A stretch of DNA of 33,415 nucleotides, from positions 1-33,415 of the forward strand of contig DASTPP010000046.1 in assembly GCA_035762175.1 (NCBI GenBank), read 5' to 3'. Within the stretch, counting starts at the first letter, position 1; each line of letters begins with the position of its first letter. The notes under the pieces were generated by a model. That model was not told the DNA's origin and did not search any database. It saw only the letters and a list, made by a program, of their open reading frames with translations. Shown piece after piece: positions 7,491 through 16,065 of this stretch. The position numbers were made by a program, and so were the translations under genes. The DNA comes from DASTPP01 sp035762175. Lineage in GTDB: Bacteria > Myxococcota_A > Polyangia > Polyangiales > Polyangiaceae.

Positions 7491-9719
7491 CTACCCCGCC
7501 CTGCGCTTCGGCCGGGGGGACGACTCGGGCTGCGCGAGCGGGTCGGACTCGCGCGCGTCCTGGGCCCGCAGCGCGGCGGCGGCGCTCTTGGCCTGGCCGC
7601 CGAGCGCGCGCACGCGCCGCTCGAAGGCGCGGCAGTCGGGCTCTTCGAAGGGCGCGCCGCCGAAGCGCACGTTGAGGTAAAGCTGCGTCAGCGCGAGGAT
7701 CTCGTCGGCGCAGGGGTGCCCGCGCAGCGAGAGCGACTGGGCGTAGCGCAGGGGGGGCGTGCCCTGGGGCCGGGGCACGCCGAGCGAGGCCATGGCGGCG
7801 TCGAGCGTCTCGTAGAGCGAGATGGCCGCGCTCGTCGCGCGCTCGCGCTCTTGCGGCGAGCCGCGCACGACGCGCACGCGCGGGCGCAGGTAGCGGCGCG
7901 CGGCGACGGCGCCGAGGCCGACCACGGCGAAGGCGCCCGCCCACGCGGCCCAGGGCAGGCTCGGGCGCAGCACGGGGGGCAGCACGGTCGAGGCGCGCGC
8001 CCACGAGCGCACGCGCTCGAAGAGCGAGAGCTGCTGGTGCAGATCGTAGCCGACGATGTGGCGGTTCCAGCGCTGGCCGGACGCCTCGAGGATGTCGCGC
8101 AGGAGCGCGAGCAGGCCGTGGATGTCGCTCCGCGGGGTGACGTCGACGGGCGGGGTCGGGTCGAAGGTCACCCAGCCGACGCCCTCGATGTACGCCTCGA
8201 CCCACGAGTGCGCGTCGCCCTGGCGGACGGCGTAGTAGCGGCCGAAGCGGTTGTAGGTGCCGCCGACGAAGCCGGTGACGTTGCGCGAGGGCACGCTGGC
8301 GACGCGCAGGAGCATCGCCATGGCGGTCGAGTAGAACTCGCAGTGGCCGCGCTTCGACTCGAACAGAAAGTGGTCGAGGGGCGAGGGCGCGCCCGACGAG
8401 GGCGAGCCGAGGTCGTAGCGGTAGCCCGAGCGCAGGCGGTCTTCGATGGCGCGGGCGCGCTCGAGCGGGGTGGAGAGGCCGGCCGTCCACTCTTCGGCGA
8501 GCTCGAGCACGCGCGGCGAGACGCTCGGCGGCAGGCTCAGGTAGCGGGCGCGGTCGTCTTTGCCGAGGGGCTGGGCCGAGACGAGGGGCTGGCGGGCGAG
8601 GAAGACGTCGTAGCGCACGCCCCGCTCTTCGGGGCTGCCGTAGCGGAACTCGCCCTCGGGCCCGCGCGTCACGTGCAGAAAGCGCGGGCCGACGATGGGC
8701 ACCTCGCCGCGCGGCCGGATGTCGAGCGCGACGGCGTTGAGGGGCACGAAGAGCACCGTCGGGTCGATGGGCTCGAGGTCGATGCGCATCAGCCGATCGC
8801 GGCCCGGGTCGGGGTAGCGCTCGATCGGCACGATGTGCCCGTCGCGCACCGCCTGGGTGCGGGCGTTGACCGTGCGCGACCAGGCCCGCCCGTCGTAGGT
8901 GTCGAAGGCGGTGCCGCGCAGGTACATCGTGACGCGCTCGGGCGGCGGGTCGGGCAGGTCGGGGATTTCGACCCGCAGCGCGATCGTCGGGTCGTCGCGC
9001 AGGGTGCCGACGCCGCCGAGGTCGACGCGGTCGGAGAAGCCGACCATGCGCCCGCCGTGCGGGCGGTTGAGCAAGAGCAGCGAGAGCCCGACCCGCGGGA
9101 AGAGCAAGAAGACGAGGCCCGTGAAGGCGAGGATGGGCACCGCCAGCAGGCAGGTGACCCCGAGGAAGGTGCGCCCGACGACCCGGCGCGAGCGCAAGAT
9201 GCGCGGCACGTCGACCGGCAGGCCGGTGCGGTCGCGCGCGCCCTGGCGGTAGTTGCCCTCGACCTCGCGGCGCAGGTGCGAGAGCACGAGCGCGCCCGGG
9301 GCGACGATCAAGAACCCGAGGAAGCAGAGGCCGTAGGCGAGGCCGCCGCCGAGCACGGTGCCGGCGATGAAGTGCAAGAGCGCGAGGATGATGACCTGCT
9401 GGTCGTGCGCCGCGCCGCGCCGCGTGGCGAGCCGCACGAGCTGCAGGAACGCGGCGAACTCGACCGCCAGCTCGAGCATGGGCCGCCCGAAGAGAAACCG
9501 CGCCACCTGCACGCAGAGGAAGACGACCGAGCTCAGCGTCGAGGCGCGCCGCAGCCAGAGCCGCTCGTGCCAGCTCTCGGGCAGCGCGAGCGCGGCGGCG
9601 AGCCCCGCGAGGATCGCCACGTTCACCCAGCGCGACAGCTCGCCGCTCGACACCAGCGCGAGCACGCCGAGCGCCGCGAGGGTGTTGGTCATGACCTGGT
9701 GGACGAGCCCGAAGCGCAT
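7491..9719 (-). CDS. Membrane-anchored transglutaminase-like protein (TgpA type, DUF3488-Transglut_core)
   Basis: A 742-residue protein of the TgpA family. The N-terminal ~210 residues hold six or so hydrophobic segments (DUF3488-like), then comes a periplasmic transglutaminase-like cysteine protease fold. The catalytic triad is visible: Cys460 in KRGHCEFYSTAM, His504 in GDAHSWVEAY and Asp520 in WVTFDPTPP. A further TM segment lies near residues 566-585, with a cytoplasmic tail resembling DUF4129. It is the last gene of a moxR - DUF58 - transglutaminase operon, 25 bases after its neighbour; this trio is widespread and thought to act in envelope protein processing or peptidoglycan-related work, though substrates are mostly unknown. 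The start could instead be the Met ten codons downstream. Confidence 0.92.
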   Translation of the reverse strand: MRFGLVHQVMTNTLAALGVLALVSSGELSRWVNVAILAGLAAALALPESWHERLWLRRASTLSSVVFLCVQVARFLFGRPMLELAVEFAAFLQLVRLATRRGAAHDQQVIILALLHFIAGTVLGGGLAYGLCFLGFLIVAPGALVLSHLRREVEGNYRQGARDRTGLPVDVPRILRSRRVVGRTFLGVTCLLAVPILAFTGLVFLLFPRVGLSLLLLNRPHGGRMVGFSDRVDLGGVGTLRDDPTIALRVEIPDLPDPPPERVTMYLRGTAFDTYDGRAWSRTVNARTQAVRDGHIVPIERYPDPGRDRLMRIDLEPIDPTVLFVPLNAVALDIRPRGEVPIVGPRFLHVTRGPEGEFRYGSPEERGVRYDVFLARQPLVSAQPLGKDDRARYLSLPPSVSPRVLELAEEWTAGLSTPLERARAIEDRLRSGYRYDLGSPSSGAPSPLDHFLFESKRGHCEFYSTAMAMLLRVASVPSRNVTGFVGGTYNRFGRYYAVRQGDAHSWVEAYIEGVGWVTFDPTPPVDVTPRSDIHGLLALLRDILEASGQRWNRHIVGYDLHQQLSLFERVRSWARASTVLPPVLRPSLPWAAWAGAFAVVGLGAVAARRYLRPRVRVVRGSPQERERATSAAISLYETLDAAMASLGVPRPQGTPPLRYAQSLSLRGHPCADEILALTQLYLNVRFGGAPFEEPDCRAFERRVRALGGQAKSAAAALRAQDARESDPLAQPESSPRPKRRAG

Positions 9720-9744
9720 GCGAGGAAGCGAGGGGGGTGGTGGC

Positions 9745-10779
9745 TCAGCCGTGGAGGCGCGCGCGGCCCGCGCCCGTCGCGGCCTCGGCCTCGGCCTCGG
9801 CGGCGGGCACGGCCTCGACGAGCGCGAGGAAGCGTAGCAAAGGGTCGATGCCGGCGCTCTTGTCGGCGCGCACGCGCCCGCCGGCGGTGGTCAGCACGGT
9901 CACGCGGTCGCCGCGCTTGACGTGGGCGACCGCGCGCGAGGCGACGTCGCGCACCGCCTTCTCGAAGCGCGGGCCGAACTCGTCGCCCGCCGCCTCGGGC
10001 TTGCGCACCTCGAGCGTCAGGCGCACCTCGGGGCTGGTCTCTCTCGCCCGCTCGCGCACCACGTGGTGGTCGTAGAGCGTGCTCTTGCGCCAGTAGATGT
10101 CGCGCGGGTCGTCGCCCTCGCGCGCCGGGCGCACCCCGGCGATCTCGTCGCCGCCGCCCCGCCCCGCCGAGCCCGCCGCCCCCGCGTGCCGCCCGGCGTG
10201 GAAGCGCCCGAGCCGCACCGGGTCGACCGCGGGGTAAATGACGAGGTCGCCCTGCGCGGGGATCTCGCGCGACTTCTCGAAGAGCCCGAACGGGAAGCGC
10301 GTGGCGATGCGGAAGCCCACGTGCCGGTCGATGCCGCGCTTCTGCGGCGTGCGCCGGTAGGCGGCGACCTGGGCCGAGCCCGGGCTGATCTTCAAGAAGA
10401 AGCAGCGCTTGTCGGCCGGCTGCCCGGCGCGCAAGTCTTCGACCTCGATGGCGTACGAGGGCACGCTCTTCTTGCTGTTGAAGACCTCGATCTCGACGAG
10501 GTGCGCGCGCCCGACCTGCGCCCGCGCCGGCAGCCGCCGCACGACGGTGAGCCGCCGGAGCGAGATCTCGCTCATCACGCCCGAGACGATCATGAGCGAG
10601 AGCAGCACCCCGAGCAGCAAGTAGAGCAGGTTGTTGCCCGTGTTGATCGAGGCGAGCCCGACCCCGAGCGTGATGCCGATGTACCACTTGCCCTCGCGCG
10701 TCGGGCGCACGCGCCGCGGCGGGCGCACCACGCCCCAGGCCGTGCGCGCCCAGGACTTCAGGCGGGCGAAGGGGGCCAT
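9745..10779 (-). CDS. DUF58 domain protein
   Basis: A 344-residue protein with two N-terminal TM segments (about residues 32-70, with INTGNNLLYLLLGVLLSLMIV) followed by a region like a beta-sandwich and the DUF58 signature around 214-231 (VRPAREGDDPRDIYWRKS). DUF58 proteins have a vWA-like fold and are nearly always encoded beside a MoxR ATPase, which is thought to remodel or activate them at the membrane; no enzyme activity is established. Here it lies 31 bases after moxR and 25 before the transglutaminase gene on the same strand. A low-complexity Gly/Ala insert (HAGRHAGAAGSAGRGGGDE) sits just before the signature. The C-terminal end is Ala/Glu-rich. Confidence 0.92.
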   Translation of the reverse strand: MAPFARLKSWARTAWGVVRPPRRVRPTREGKWYIGITLGVGLASINTGNNLLYLLLGVLLSLMIVSGVMSEISLRRLTVVRRLPARAQVGRAHLVEIEVFNSKKSVPSYAIEVEDLRAGQPADKRCFFLKISPGSAQVAAYRRTPQKRGIDRHVGFRIATRFPFGLFEKSREIPAQGDLVIYPAVDPVRLGRFHAGRHAGAAGSAGRGGGDEIAGVRPAREGDDPRDIYWRKSTLYDHHVVRERARETSPEVRLTLEVRKPEAAGDEFGPRFEKAVRDVASRAVAHVKRGDRVTVLTTAGGRVRADKSAGIDPLLRFLALVEAVPAAEAEAEAATGAGRARLHG

Positions 10780-10810
10780 GGGGCCTAGAGCGAGCGCACC
10801 CCCGGACGCC

Positions 10811-11773
10811 TCAAAGCGGAATCGGCACGCGCGAGACGACGTCGCGCACCGCGCCCTCGACCTCGTCGCGCGACGGCACGTAGCCCTCGGCGTGGGCGGC
10901 GAGCCGCACGCGGTGCGCGAGCACGGCGACCGCGAGGTCGTGAATGTCGTCGGCGATGCAGAAGTGCCGCCCCCGCAACAGCGCCCGCGCCCGCGCCGCC
11001 CGCGCCAGGCTCATGCCGGCGCGCGTCGAGGCCCCGAGCGAGAGCGCCGAGCAGGTGCGCGTCGCCTGCAAGACGGCCTGCAGGTAGAGCCCCAGCGCCG
11101 GGTCGAGGCTGACGCGCCCCACCTGCCGCTGCAGGCTGACGAGCGCCGAGGCGTCGAGCACCGCCGGCACGTCGCGCACCCGGTCGACGCTGTCGTCGAG
11201 CAGCAGGCGCATCTCGATGCTCGGCGGGGGGTAGCCGATCTTCAGCCGCAGCATGAAGCGGTCGAGCTGCGACTCGGGCAGCGGGAAGGTGCCCGCGAAG
11301 TCTTCGGGGTTCTGCGTCGCGATGACGAAGAAGGGCTCGGGCAGCGGGATGGTCTGCCCGTCGATCGTGACCTGCCCCTCGTTCATCGCCTCGAGCAGCG
11401 CCGACTGCGTGCGGGGGCTCGCGCGGTTGATCTCGTCGGCGAGCAGCACGTTCGAGAAGATCGGCCCCGAGCGCAGCTGGAACTCGCCCCGCCGCTGGTC
11501 GTAGACCGACACGCCGAGAATGTCGCTCGGCAGAAGGTCGCTCGTGAACTGCACGCGCTTCAGGTCGCAGCCGACCGCCTTGGCGATCGCCCGGGCGAGC
11601 GTCGTCTTGCCGACCCCGGGCACGTCTTCGATGAGCAGGTGCCCCCGGGCGAGCAGCGCCGTCAGCGCCAGGTCGACCACCTCGGGCTTGCCCTCGAGCG
11701 TGTCTTCGAGCACCCCGCGCAGGCGGGCCAACACCGGAAGCGGCTCGTGGGCGACGGCCACGGCAGACGACAT
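10811..11773 (-). CDS. MoxR-family AAA+ ATPase
   Basis: A 320-residue cytosolic AAA+ ATPase, normal for the MoxR family. Walker A is VPGVGKTTLA (residues 51-60), Walker B VLLADEINRA with the MoxR-typical SPRTQSALLEAMNE after it, then VIATQNPEDFAGTFPLPESQLDRF containing the sensor region. It is the first gene of the moxR - DUF58 - transglutaminase operon and probably acts as chaperone for the DUF58/vWA partner. Start choice: the ATG used gives a family-length protein with GGGG seven bases upstream. An in-frame ATG at 12040 has a stronger Shine-Dalgarno (GGGGAGG) and would add 89 low-complexity residues containing a 17-residue tandem repeat; it cannot be excluded. Confidence 0.93.
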   Translation of the reverse strand: MSSAVAVAHEPLPVLARLRGVLEDTLEGKPEVVDLALTALLARGHLLIEDVPGVGKTTLARAIAKAVGCDLKRVQFTSDLLPSDILGVSVYDQRRGEFQLRSGPIFSNVLLADEINRASPRTQSALLEAMNEGQVTIDGQTIPLPEPFFVIATQNPEDFAGTFPLPESQLDRFMLRLKIGYPPPSIEMRLLLDDSVDRVRDVPAVLDASALVSLQRQVGRVSLDPALGLYLQAVLQATRTCSALSLGASTRAGMSLARAARARALLRGRHFCIADDIHDLAVAVLAHRVRLAAHAEGYVPSRDEVEGAVRDVVSRVPIPL

Positions 11774-11860
11774 CGCCCCGACCGTAGCACGGGGCGCGCC
11801 CGTTTGCTTTGTGCTTCGCGCGGGCGCCGCGCCCCCCGGGGCCGAGCGCGGGGCCGGCCC

Positions 11861-11958
11861 CGCCGACCCGTTGACCCCGGGCTCGGACGGCGCGGCGCGC
11901 CGTGGCGCCCCCGCCGACCCGTTGACCCCAGGCTCGGACGGCGCGGCGCGCCGCGGCG
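11861..11958. repeat. 51-bp tandem repeat, two copies
   Basis: Two nearly identical units starting at 11861 and 11912 (core GACCCGTTGACCCC plus GGCTCGGACGGCGCGGCGCG), differing at only a few positions. The period is a multiple of three, so in the minus-strand frame that runs on upstream of moxR it reads as AAPSEPGVNGSAGAPRR twice. It fills most of the gap between the divergent moxR and transporter genes. Confidence 0.85.
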
Positions 11959-12089
11959 GCGGCCCCGCCTCGCGGTGGCTCGAGGGCGCCCCCTCGCCTT
12001 CGCGCTCGCGCGTGGGGTGCGGCTTAAACCACGAGCTCATCGCCCCCTCCCCTGCCCCTCTGTCAGAAGAACGGCTACCGTGGCCACTG

Positions 12090-14000
12090 ATGACCCTCGC
12101 CGCCCTCGACGCGCCGCTCGCCGACGCCCCGACGCACGCCCCGAGCTTTCGCTACCGGCGGTTCTGGAACTGGTTCCCGATGGGGTTGACGTACGCGTTT
12201 CTCTACATGGGGCGGTACAACCTGACGGTCGCCAAAAACGCCCTCGGCGACCTGATGACCAAGGAAGACTTCGGCGTCATCTTCGGCGTCGGCACGGTCA
12301 CCTACGGGCTCGCCTTTCTCTTGAACGGCCCGCTGACCGACCGCATCGGCGGCAAGCGCTCGCTGCTCGTCGCGGCCTTCGGCGCCGCCCTGATGAACGC
12401 GGCGATGGGCACCTACCTCGCCCACGTGCTCGCCCAGGGGCAGGCCGACGCGGCCACGCTGCGCCGCGTCTTCGCCGCCCTCTACGCCGCCAACATGTAC
12501 TTTCAAAGCTTCGGCGCCGTTGCCATCGTCAAGGTCAACGCCCATTGGTTTCACGTCCGCGAGCGGGGGGGGTTCAGCGGCATCTTCGGTGCCATGATCG
12601 CCAGCGGCATCTTCTTCGCCTTCACGGTCAACGCCTGGGTGCTCGACTATGCCACGACCCATGGCGGGGGGGCGTCCAAAACCTTCCAAGCCCGCTGGGT
12701 CTTCTTCGTACCGGCGGCCCTGCTCGGGCTGATGGGCCTCGTCGAGACCTGGCTCTTGCGCGACCGGCCCGCCCAGGCCGGCCTGCGCGACTTCGACACC
12801 GGCGACGGCGAGGGGGGCGACGGGGCCGGGGGGGCCGACCCGGCGGGCCTCTGGCCCCTCTTCAAGCGCGTGCTCGCCAACCCGGTGCTGCAAACCATCG
12901 CCCTCATCGAATTCTGTACGGGCGTGCTGCGCAACGGGGTCATGCATTGGTACCCCATCTATGTCACGGAAGTCAGCGCCCTGCCCTCGAACCACTACCT
13001 CAACAACGGCAGCTGGGGGGCATGGTACACCGTTTGGCCCTTTTTCGCCGCCTCGGGCGCCATCTTTCTCGCCGCCGCCCTCCTCGCCCCGGCCGCCCGC
13101 GGCCGCGCCCGCCGCGCCCAGCTCACCCTCGGGGCCGCCCTCGCCCTCGCCCCCTTTCTGCAAGGCGGCTGGGGCGGCATCCAGATGGTCGCCGGCATCA
13201 TCGGCGGCATGCTCGCCGGCTACGTCAGCGACTGGTTCTTCCAGTCGCGCCGGGCCCCCGCCGCCGCCGGCCTCTACGCCCTGCTCGTGCTCGGCACCCT
13301 CGCCATGGGCCCCACCCTGGGCAAGGCCTCGACCACGGTCGAGTCCTCGCGTTTGAAGGGCCTCGAGCCGGGCGACCGCATCACCTCGGTGGCCGGCCGC
13401 GCCGGGCTCGACTCCTGGGCGGACGTACAGCGCGCCTTCCGCTGCGTGCCCGCCCCCTGCCGCGACGGCGCCGCCTTCGACGCCGCCACCTGCCTCTGCT
13501 CGAGCCACCCCGAGCGCCCCGCCGACGAGGCCCCGAGCCCCGGCACCCTCGAGCTCGGCGTCGAGCGGGCCGGCCAGGCCCTGACCCTGCGCGTCGCCGA
13601 CCCCGCCTTCCGCCCCGACCCCGAGGGCGGCCCGCCCCGCCCCGCCCTGCGCGCCGGCGACGCCCGCCGCCTCGCCGCCTCGCCCCGCCTCACCCTCTCG
13701 CCCTACTGGCTCGGCGCCGTCGTCTTTCTCCTCTCGCTCGCCGTCATCGGCACCCACGGCCTGCTCAGCGGCACCGCCACGATGGACTTCGGCGGCCGCC
13801 GCGCCGCCGCCACCGCCGTCGGCGTCATCGACGGCTGCGTCTACCTCGGCACCGCCGTCCAGTCGTTCTCGCTCGGCTACCTCACCTCGCGCGACTGGGC
13901 CTACTGGCCGTGGTTCCTCGTGCCCTTCGCGGCCGTCGGCCTCCTGCTCTGCTTCCGAATCTGGAACGCCCGCCCCAAGGGCTCGGCCCCCGCTCATTAA
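12090..14000 (+). CDS. MFS transporter of the organophosphate:phosphate antiporter type with inserted PDZ-like domain
   Basis: A 636-residue inner-membrane carrier. The N-terminal half resembles GlpT/UhpT/UhpC proteins: the first TM ends in FLYMGRYNLTVAKNALGD with Arg42, and TM7 has CTGVLRNGVMHWYPIYV with Arg281, matching the two helix-1 and helix-7 arginines that bind substrate phosphate in that family. GPLTDRIGGKRS is the MFS loop 2-3 motif. Usual members have 430-460 residues; the excess is an insert at about 412-535. Its 420-505 portion reads like PDZ (GLEPGDRITSVAGRAGLDSW...GTLELGVERAGQALTLRVA) and carries four cysteines (CVPAPC, CLC). By helix count the insert sits between TM9 and TM10, hence in the periplasm. 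Three more TM segments follow. Substrate unproven, probably a phosphorylated small molecule. Confidence 0.88.
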   Translation: MTLAALDAPLADAPTHAPSFRYRRFWNWFPMGLTYAFLYMGRYNLTVAKNALGDLMTKEDFGVIFGVGTVTYGLAFLLNGPLTDRIGGKRSLLVAAFGAALMNAAMGTYLAHVLAQGQADAATLRRVFAALYAANMYFQSFGAVAIVKVNAHWFHVRERGGFSGIFGAMIASGIFFAFTVNAWVLDYATTHGGGASKTFQARWVFFVPAALLGLMGLVETWLLRDRPAQAGLRDFDTGDGEGGDGAGGADPAGLWPLFKRVLANPVLQTIALIEFCTGVLRNGVMHWYPIYVTEVSALPSNHYLNNGSWGAWYTVWPFFAASGAIFLAAALLAPAARGRARRAQLTLGAALALAPFLQGGWGGIQMVAGIIGGMLAGYVSDWFFQSRRAPAAAGLYALLVLGTLAMGPTLGKASTTVESSRLKGLEPGDRITSVAGRAGLDSWADVQRAFRCVPAPCRDGAAFDAATCLCSSHPERPADEAPSPGTLELGVERAGQALTLRVADPAFRPDPEGGPPRPALRAGDARRLAASPRLTLSPYWLGAVVFLLSLAVIGTHGLLSGTATMDFGGRRAAATAVGVIDGCVYLGTAVQSFSLGYLTSRDWAYWPWFLVPFAAVGLLLCFRIWNARPKGSAPAH

Positions 14001-14093
14001 ATTTCAGAAAGAACCGCCCCCCCGAGCCACGACGCGGCGCGGCACCCGCCGCCCCCCGGCCCCGCCCCCCGCGGTGCTACCGTGCGCGCCGGC

Positions 14094-14441
14094 ATGACCC
14101 CCGACGAAATCAAGGCCCTGCGCGCCGAGCTCAAGTGCACCGCCCGCGAGCTCGGCGCCGCCCTCGAGATCGAGCAGGCCACCGTGCTCAAGTGGGAGGC
14201 GGGCGAGCTCTTTCCGACGAAAAAGTACGTCGAGCTGATGCAGGCCCTGCGCGCGAAGGGGCCGAGCGCCATCCCGCGTAAAGCGCGCGGCGCGCAGCCG
14301 CCGCCCCTGCGCCTGCTCGCCGACCCCGCCCTCTGGGAGCTCGTGCGAAAGCTCATCGCCCACAAGAAGCTGCGCGACGACGTCACCAAGCTCGCCGCCG
14401 CGTACGCCGACCCGGCCGAAGACGAGGCGGCGAAGGGCTAG
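14094..14441 (+). CDS. XRE-type helix-turn-helix protein
   Basis: A 115-residue predicted DNA-binding protein. The N-terminal half has the helix-turn-helix TPDEIKALRAELKCTARELGAALEIEQATVLKWEAGELFPTK split over residues 2-44, where the LKWEAGE segment is typical of Cro/CI-XRE regulators. The C-terminal part (from about residue 73) is a second helical stretch, LWELVRKLIAHKKLRDDVTKLAAAY, perhaps for dimerisation. A GTG four codons upstream is an alternative start. No toxin gene adjoins it, so an antitoxin role is not supported; it may regulate itself or the transporter gene 93 bases upstream. It converges on uppP, with only 14 bases between the stops. Confidence 0.85.
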   Translation: MTPDEIKALRAELKCTARELGAALEIEQATVLKWEAGELFPTKKYVELMQALRAKGPSAIPRKARGAQPPPLRLLADPALWELVRKLIAHKKLRDDVTKLAAAYADPAEDEAAKG

Positions 14442-14455
14442 CGCGCGCGCCGCCC

Positions 14456-15292
14456 TCAGGGCCGCAGCGCCCAGGCGACCGCGAGGCCGAGCACGATGCG
14501 GTAATAGCCGAAGGGCGTCAGGCCGTAGCGCGTCAGGTAGCGCAAGAAGGCGGCGATGACGGCGAGGGCGACGACGAACGAGACGACGAGGCCGGTCAGC
14601 AGCGCGAGCGCGCCCTCGAACGAGTCGAGCAGTTTGTCCCACGACGCGAACGCCTCGAGGAAGGTCGCCGCGCCGAGCGTCGGCAGCGCGAGCAAGAACG
14701 AGAACTCGGCCGCGGCCGCGGTCGAGAGCCCGACGAGCTGGCCCGAGACGATCGTGGACATCGAGCGCGACATGCCCGGCCAGAGCGCGAAGCACTGGCC
14801 GACGCCGATGAAGAAGGCCTGGCGCGGCGTCACCTCTTCGAGCGAGCGCGCGGGCGGGGCGCCCCCGGCGGACGCGGCGCGGCGCCGCTGCCACCACTCG
14901 ACCCCGATCATCAACACGCCGCCGGCGACGAGCGCCGCGGCCACCGTCAGCGGCCCCGAGAAGTAGGTCTTGATGATCTTGCGGGCCAAGAGCCCCGCGA
15001 CCGCCGTCGGCAGGAACGCGAGCGCGAGCGAGAGCCAGAGCCGCACCGCCGCCGGGTCGCGCTGGACGAGCCCCGCCACCCGCACCGCGAGCAGCCGCCG
15101 GTAATAGACGACGACCGCGAGGATGGCGCCGAACTGGATGACCACGTCGAACGCGAAGCCGCCCTCGGACCCGTGCCCGAGGGACCGCTCGAGCCACGCC
15201 TCGACCAGCAAGAGGTGCCCCGTCGACGAGACGGGCAGGTACTCGGTCAACCCTTCGACGACGCCGAGCAGGACCGCGATCAAAAGGCCCAT
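14456..15292 (-). CDS. uppP: Undecaprenyl-diphosphatase (BacA/UppP)
   Basis: Inner-membrane enzyme removing a phosphate from undecaprenyl diphosphate, which recycles the lipid carrier for peptidoglycan and other surface polymers; over-production is known to give bacitracin resistance. The 278-residue, multi-TM product has both family signatures: EGLTEYLPVSSTGH near the N-terminus (catalytic Glu and Ser/His) and PGMSRSMSTIVSG in the second half. The start MGLLIAVLLGVVEG is the usual one; the open frame upstream is unrelated. A positively charged loop near residues 150-165 (EWWQRRRAASAGGAPPARS) is slightly long. It follows the coiled-coil lipoprotein gene on the same strand, but a 250-bp gap with repeats argues for separate control. 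Confidence 0.96.
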   Translation of the reverse strand: MGLLIAVLLGVVEGLTEYLPVSSTGHLLLVEAWLERSLGHGSEGGFAFDVVIQFGAILAVVVYYRRLLAVRVAGLVQRDPAAVRLWLSLALAFLPTAVAGLLARKIIKTYFSGPLTVAAALVAGGVLMIGVEWWQRRRAASAGGAPPARSLEEVTPRQAFFIGVGQCFALWPGMSRSMSTIVSGQLVGLSTAAAAEFSFLLALPTLGAATFLEAFASWDKLLDSFEGALALLTGLVVSFVVALAVIAAFLRYLTRYGLTPFGYYRIVLGLAVAWALRP

Positions 15293-15417
15293 GGGCCCGC
15301 TCTCGTAGCACGGCGCTGCGCCCGTCGAGAGGGCGACGGGCGGCGATCGGGCCCGGGGCGACAAAAAGCTTTGCGCCGGGGCCCTCGCACCCGCTCACCC
15401 CTTGTGCCACGCGCGGC

Positions 15418-15567
15418 CCGGCGTGCTCCGTCACGACGCAGCACGCCCCGGCGCGCTCCGTCGCGGCGCGCGCCGTCGCAGCGCGGCACGCCCCGGCGCG
15501 ACACGCCCCGGCGCGCTCCGTCGCGGCGCAGCACGCCGCGGCGCGCTCAGTCGCGGCGCAGCACGCC
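15418..15567 (-). repeat. 30-bp tandem repeat array covering the 3' end of the lipoprotein gene
   Basis: Read on the minus strand in the lipoprotein frame, units encode GVLRRD-stop-ARR (15538-15567), GVLRRDGARR (15508-15537), a double variant unit GVSRRGVPRCDGARRDGARR (15448-15507) and GVLRRDGARR (15418-15447). The stop codon TGA of the gene differs from the GGA of the other units by one base, so the present C-terminus was set by a point change within the array, or the array grew from the gene's end. Confidence 0.85.
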
Positions 15568-16065
15568 CCGGCGCAGCAGCGACTCGAGCTCGTCGAGCTC
15601 GCTGTCGAGGCGCTCGTTCAGGGTCTTGACTTCGCGGTCGGCGCTCTGCTCGAACGAGCGCATCTCGCCCTCGATCGCCGAGCGCCGCGCCCGCGCGTCG
15701 GTCAGCGTGCGGTCGATGTCGTCCTTGACCTTGCCCGTCGCGCGGGCACTCTGCGCCTTCAGATCGTCGATCTGCTTGTCGATCGACGCGACGCGCTTGT
15801 GCACCTCCTTGCGGAAGTCGGCGCGCTCGTCGGCGAGCTTGCGCTGCGCCTCGTTCATCTCGTCGGCGGCCTCCTTGCGGGCCTCGGCGATCTTCTTGTC
15901 GGCCTCGATGCGGGCCTTGCGCGCCTCCTCGACGGCCTCGTTCACCTTCTGGTTGGCCTCGGACGCGGCCTCGTCGGCCTCCTGGTGCTGACGGCGCGCG
16001 CTGTTGTCGCAGCCCGCGCCGATCGCGGCCCCGAAGACTAGAGCGACAGCTAGGGTTCGGTTCAT
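15547..16065 (-). CDS. Coiled-coil lipoprotein, 172 aa
   Basis: A signal segment MNRTLAVALVFGAAIGAGC ends at a likely lipidated Cys19. From residue 23 to about 160 the protein is one long charged helix rich in Glu, Lys, Ala and Arg (EADEAASEANQKVNEAVEEA, RKEAADEMNEAQRKLADERA), with heptad spacing of Ala/Val/Ile/Leu: a rod-like coiled coil in the periplasm. No enzyme domain. Such proteins occur in many Proteobacteria and Myxococcota with no settled function. A good Shine-Dalgarno, GAGGGA, precedes the ATG. The last ten residues (LRRGVLRRD) are encoded in the first unit of a tandem repeat, and the stop is unique to that unit. Confidence 0.85.
   Translation of the reverse strand: MNRTLAVALVFGAAIGAGCDNSARRQHQEADEAASEANQKVNEAVEEARKARIEADKKIAEARKEAADEMNEAQRKLADERADFRKEVHKRVASIDKQIDDLKAQSARATGKVKDDIDRTLTDARARRSAIEGEMRSFEQSADREVKTLNERLDSELDELESLLRRGVLRRD

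Noticed and set aside
10631..14281. 1216-codon plus-strand open frame crossing moxR and the transporter gene
   Set aside because: Composition-driven shadow: antisense or out of frame to well-supported genes, Arg/Pro/Ala-rich, no domains.
14094..14441. Antitoxin of a toxin-antitoxin pair
   Set aside because: The HTH protein has no small partner gene beside it; upstream is the transporter, downstream the convergent uppP.
15418..15567. CRISPR array
   Set aside because: Units are contiguous coding-type tandem repeats without unique spacers; no cas genes in the window. The same holds for the arrays at 6329, 19086 and 20812.
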